7,674 nt of DNA from positions 1 to 7,674 of the forward strand of contig CAJUGR010000088.1 of assembly GCA_910586285.1 (NCBI GenBank). The letters run 5' to 3'. The notes under the pieces are model-generated. The model was not told the origin of the DNA, made no database searches, and worked only from the letters and a program-made list of their open reading frames with translations. Shown piece after piece: positions 6,091 to 7,674 of the stretch. Position 1 is the first letter of the stretch; every line of letters begins with the position of its first letter. Source of the DNA: an uncultured Erysipelotrichaceae bacterium. Its GTDB lineage: Bacteria > Bacillota_I > Bacilli_A > Erysipelotrichales > Erysipelotrichaceae. Position numbers and translations under genes: made by a program.

Positions 6091-6096
6091 AGGAGG
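6091..6096 (+). promoter_or_regulatory. Ribosome binding site fixing a GTG start
   Basis: A perfect AGGAGG, 8 nt before GTG 6105; no ATG lies at suitable distance, so GTG is the start. Confidence 0.85.
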
Positions 6097-6104
6097 AAAT
6101 AAAA

Positions 6105-6536
6105 GTGAAAAAATTGTTAGGTGTACTTTGCGCCGGTATGTTATTAGCCGGATGCAGTGGCGGAGGCGAACCTGTCACAAAAACATGTACGTCGAGTCTA
6201 GGCGGCAAAATGGATATGGAATGGGTGTTGGAAGGTACATCAGATACCTTAGAAAAAGCAACCATGAAAATCAATATTGCTTATGATGCTATCGGCATTG
6301 ACAAGGATTCTTCGGAAGAAGAAAAGGAAAAATTTGACAAAGAAACAAAACAGTCTATGATTGATGAATTGGAAGACGGCGATGTTACCGGTTTGGATGT
6401 AACTTCCGGATTCGATGACAACGGATGGAACATGTCTATTTCCGCAGAAGCAAGCATGTTGGAAAAAGCAGTAAATTCCACCAGCATGGATGAAGCTGTA
6501 AAAGAAGTCGAAGGCCAAGGCTTCACTTGTAAATAA
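6105..6536 (+). CDS. Small secreted lipoprotein (possibly DUF1307/YehR-like)
   Basis: A 143-residue exported lipoprotein starting at GTG. The signal peptide is short: MKKLL, a hydrophobic core, then lipobox LLAGC with lipidated Cys17. A glycine-rich linker (SGGGE) follows. The mature part is acidic, with a charged stretch around 68-85 (SSEEEKEKFDKE). Two further cysteines lie near its ends, Cys28 (KTC) and Cys142 (FTCK), and could form a disulfide. The architecture, with C near the start, strands in the middle and a QGF ending, recalls DUF1307/YehR-type lipoproteins, but that match is tentative and the function is unknown. It should be anchored to the outer face of the membrane. A strong ribosome binding site, a perfect extended -10, a 5' hairpin and a good terminator together suggest a well-expressed single-gene transcript. 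Confidence 0.9.
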   Translation: MKKLLGVLCAGMLLAGCSGGGEPVTKTCTSSLGGKMDMEWVLEGTSDTLEKATMKINIAYDAIGIDKDSSEEEKEKFDKETKQSMIDELEDGDVTGLDVTSGFDDNGWNMSISAEASMLEKAVNSTSMDEAVKEVEGQGFTCK

Positions 6537-6541
6537 CAATG

Positions 6542-6569
6542 AAAATCTCATCGTAAGATGAGATTTTTT
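6542..6569 (+). terminator. Intrinsic terminator of the lipoprotein gene
   Basis: AAAATCTCATC (6542-6552), loop GTAA and GATGAGATTTT (6557-6567) form an 11-bp perfect stem, ending in a six-T run (6564-6569). It starts 5 bp after the stop codon. The leading A's make it partly bidirectional. Confidence 0.92.
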
Positions 6570-6636
6570 CTTTCTTACGGTTCCCTTACATCACCATAAC
6601 ATCTTATGTGAATACTATATATATAATCAAAGCCCC

Positions 6637-6643
6637 AGGAGGG
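6637..6643 (+). promoter_or_regulatory. Ribosome binding site deciding the metallophosphatase start
   Basis: AGGAGGG directly touches the ATG at 6644 and is 6 nt before the ATG at 6650, so the latter is the usable start. A TATAAT at 6622-6627 could be the -10 of this gene, but no -35 is seen and the leader would be very short. Confidence 0.7.
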
Positions 6644-6649
6644 ATGTTC

Positions 6650-7444
6650 ATGTTTGTTTTATTGTTGTTGGTGATGTTGTTGTTATGGTTCATCGATATG
6701 ATCGTGATTGAGCCTCGATGTTTCCTTACTCGCCATATTCATTGTGTGATGCCGCTGCGCAAGTCTTTGATCATTGTCCAGTTCAGTGATACCCATTTTC
6801 ATAATAAATTCTCTGGCAAGCAACTAAAAAAACGGATCGCAGCTATCAACGCCTGTCATCCGGATATCGTCATCTTCAGCGGTGATTTGATGGATCATTA
6901 TCATCGAGCCCAATCCTTACGCTATCGTCTGCCTCCGTATTTGCGGCAAATCCAAGCAAAAAAAGCAAAGCTGGCTGTTTACGGAAATCATGATATCGGC
7001 GGTGGCGCCAAGTATGTATATGCCGATATGTTGAAAGAAAGCGGGTTTTGCCTGTTATGTAATCAACATATGTGCTTTCCCGAAGCGGATCTTTGTATCA
7101 TGGGTATCGATGATCCGCTGGCAGGGTATGAGGATCGCACTATCACCGATGTTCGCTATCAATCCTGTCAAATTCTCATATCACATGAGCCGGATATCAT
7201 TGATCAGCTTGTGATGGATAACATTGACTTGACCATAAGCGGTCACACGCATGGCGGTCAAATTTATCTTCCCGGCATCACGCAGGCATTATTGCCCAAG
7301 GGAGGACGTCATTACCGTAAAGGGTGTTATGTTCATCATGGGCATGTTCTTTATGTATCGTCAGGATGGGGCATGACGCGAATTCCGCTGCGCCTTGCCA
7401 ATCCTCCTGAAATCATCGTTTATCACCTTCATCCTCGCTCATAA
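6650..7444 (+). CDS. Membrane-anchored calcineurin-like metallophosphatase (YkuE-like)
   Basis: A 264-residue enzyme with an N-terminal membrane helix (about 2-20: FVLLLLVMLLLWFIDMIVI) and an extracellular or membrane-facing phosphoesterase domain. All five metal-site motifs are present in order: SDTH (Asp47, His49), SGDLMDH (Asp79), GNHD (112-115, Asn113, His114), SHEPD (His179) and GHTHGGQ (198-204). This is the two-metal centre of the calcineurin-like superfamily. The SHEPD and GHTHGGQ forms are those of YkuE-type enzymes, which act at the cell envelope. Substrate unknown; phospholipid head groups or other envelope phosphoesters are plausible. No twin-arginine signal is seen, so anchoring by the helix is inferred. 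A longer frame from GTG 6608 exists, but AGGAGGG at 6637 places the start at 6650. It follows the lipoprotein terminator, so it is likely a separate transcript. Confidence 0.9.
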   Translation: MFVLLLLVMLLLWFIDMIVIEPRCFLTRHIHCVMPLRKSLIIVQFSDTHFHNKFSGKQLKKRIAAINACHPDIVIFSGDLMDHYHRAQSLRYRLPPYLRQIQAKKAKLAVYGNHDIGGGAKYVYADMLKESGFCLLCNQHMCFPEADLCIMGIDDPLAGYEDRTITDVRYQSCQILISHEPDIIDQLVMDNIDLTISGHTHGGQIYLPGITQALLPKGGRHYRKGCYVHHGHVLYVSSGWGMTRIPLRLANPPEIIVYHLHPRS

Positions 7445-7540
7445 TTCATTTACATTCAACCGACATTATGATGCATAATCATTAGATGAGGATACTTCTG
7501 CTTGCCGCGAACCGATTTAAGGATTGTTTAATAACTTCTA

Positions 7541-7549
7541 TGCTACAAT
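7541..7549 (+). promoter_or_regulatory. Extended -10 promoter of the ABC permease gene
   Basis: TGCTACAAT, an extended -10 whose hexamer TACAAT (7544-7549) is one base from consensus. No -35 at normal spacing; TTGTTT (7524-7529) is only 14 nt away. Start expected near 7556. The rest of the 7445-7578 gap holds no clear terminator for the metallophosphatase gene, only a 6-bp dyad ATTATG/CATAAT (7465-7479). Confidence 0.5.
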
Positions 7550-7578
7550 GAAATCAGAAAGCGAAAGGAGCAGCAGAA

Positions 7579-7674
7579 ATGTATTTAAAAATACTGAAAA
7601 AAGACCTGAAACGCAAAAAGGCGATGAACGTGATATTGCTGGTATTTATTATACTCGCATCGATGTTCATGTCC
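7579..7674 (+). CDS. Probable FtsX/MacB-type ABC transporter permease, N-terminus only
   Basis: Only the first 32 codons are in the window. They read as a lysine- and arginine-rich cytoplasmic start (MYLKILKKDLKRKKAMN) followed by the first membrane helix (VILLVFIILASMFMS). This is the typical opening of the large FtsX-domain permeases of Firmicutes, often paired with an ATPase for antimicrobial peptide sensing or lipoprotein release. The ribosome binding site AAAGGAG (7564-7570) lies 8 nt before the ATG. The remainder, including the extracellular domain and FtsX repeats, lies beyond the right edge, so the family call rests on this short segment alone. Confidence 0.65.
   Translation, partial: MYLKILKKDLKRKKAMNVILLVFIILASMFMS

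Noticed and set aside
6249..6551. Minus-strand open frames opposite the lipoprotein gene, and similar open frames opposite the ABC, kinase and ATPase genes.
   Set aside because: They lack ribosome binding sites and family resemblance and are explained as shadows of the well-supported genes on the other strand.

Overview
The window looks like chromosomal DNA of a low-to-moderate GC Gram-positive bacterium (Firmicutes). Signs are strong Shine-Dalgarno (SD) sequences, TTGACA/TATAAT-type promoters, a Gram-positive style lipoprotein and a DUF815 ATPase. The gene set would suit an Erysipelotrichia-like gut Firmicute, but that is a guess from family resemblance, not a demonstrated placement. No rRNA, tRNA, CRISPR array, transposase or phage gene was seen.

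Left block (1-2635, minus strand): a drug-export type operon read right to left. It has a strong promoter (TTGACA, 17 nt, TATAAT-like), a MarR-family regulator, one half of a heterodimeric ABC exporter, and the start of the partner half, which runs off the left edge. The complete subunit has the hallmarks of a degenerate ATP site (Asp for the catalytic Glu, Gln for the H-loop His), plus an unusual Ala in the Walker A loop. Two dyads over the promoter are candidate MarR operators.

Middle (2640-3260): a divergently transcribed GNAT acetyltransferase that ends against the next operon, with an imperfect bidirectional terminator-like hairpin between them.

Central block (3245-5859, minus strand): a tight three-gene operon with ATGA overlaps. 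It encodes a DUF815 AAA+-type ATPase, a small protein resembling the RhuM/virulence-associated winged-helix family, and a PfkB-family sugar or nucleoside kinase. The combination is the most unusual gene association here; its function is not known to me.

Intergenic 5814-6104: the divergent control region between the ATPase operon and a lipoprotein gene. It holds three tandem 9-nt repeats with one inverted copy forming a 13-bp perfect inverted repeat, a promoter on each strand, a dyad over the lipoprotein -10, and a 13-bp 5' UTR hairpin.

Right block (6105-7674, plus strand): a small secreted lipoprotein with a clear intrinsic terminator, a membrane-anchored calcineurin-like metallophosphatase (YkuE-like), and the first 32 codons of a probable FtsX/MacB-type ABC permease with its own promoter.
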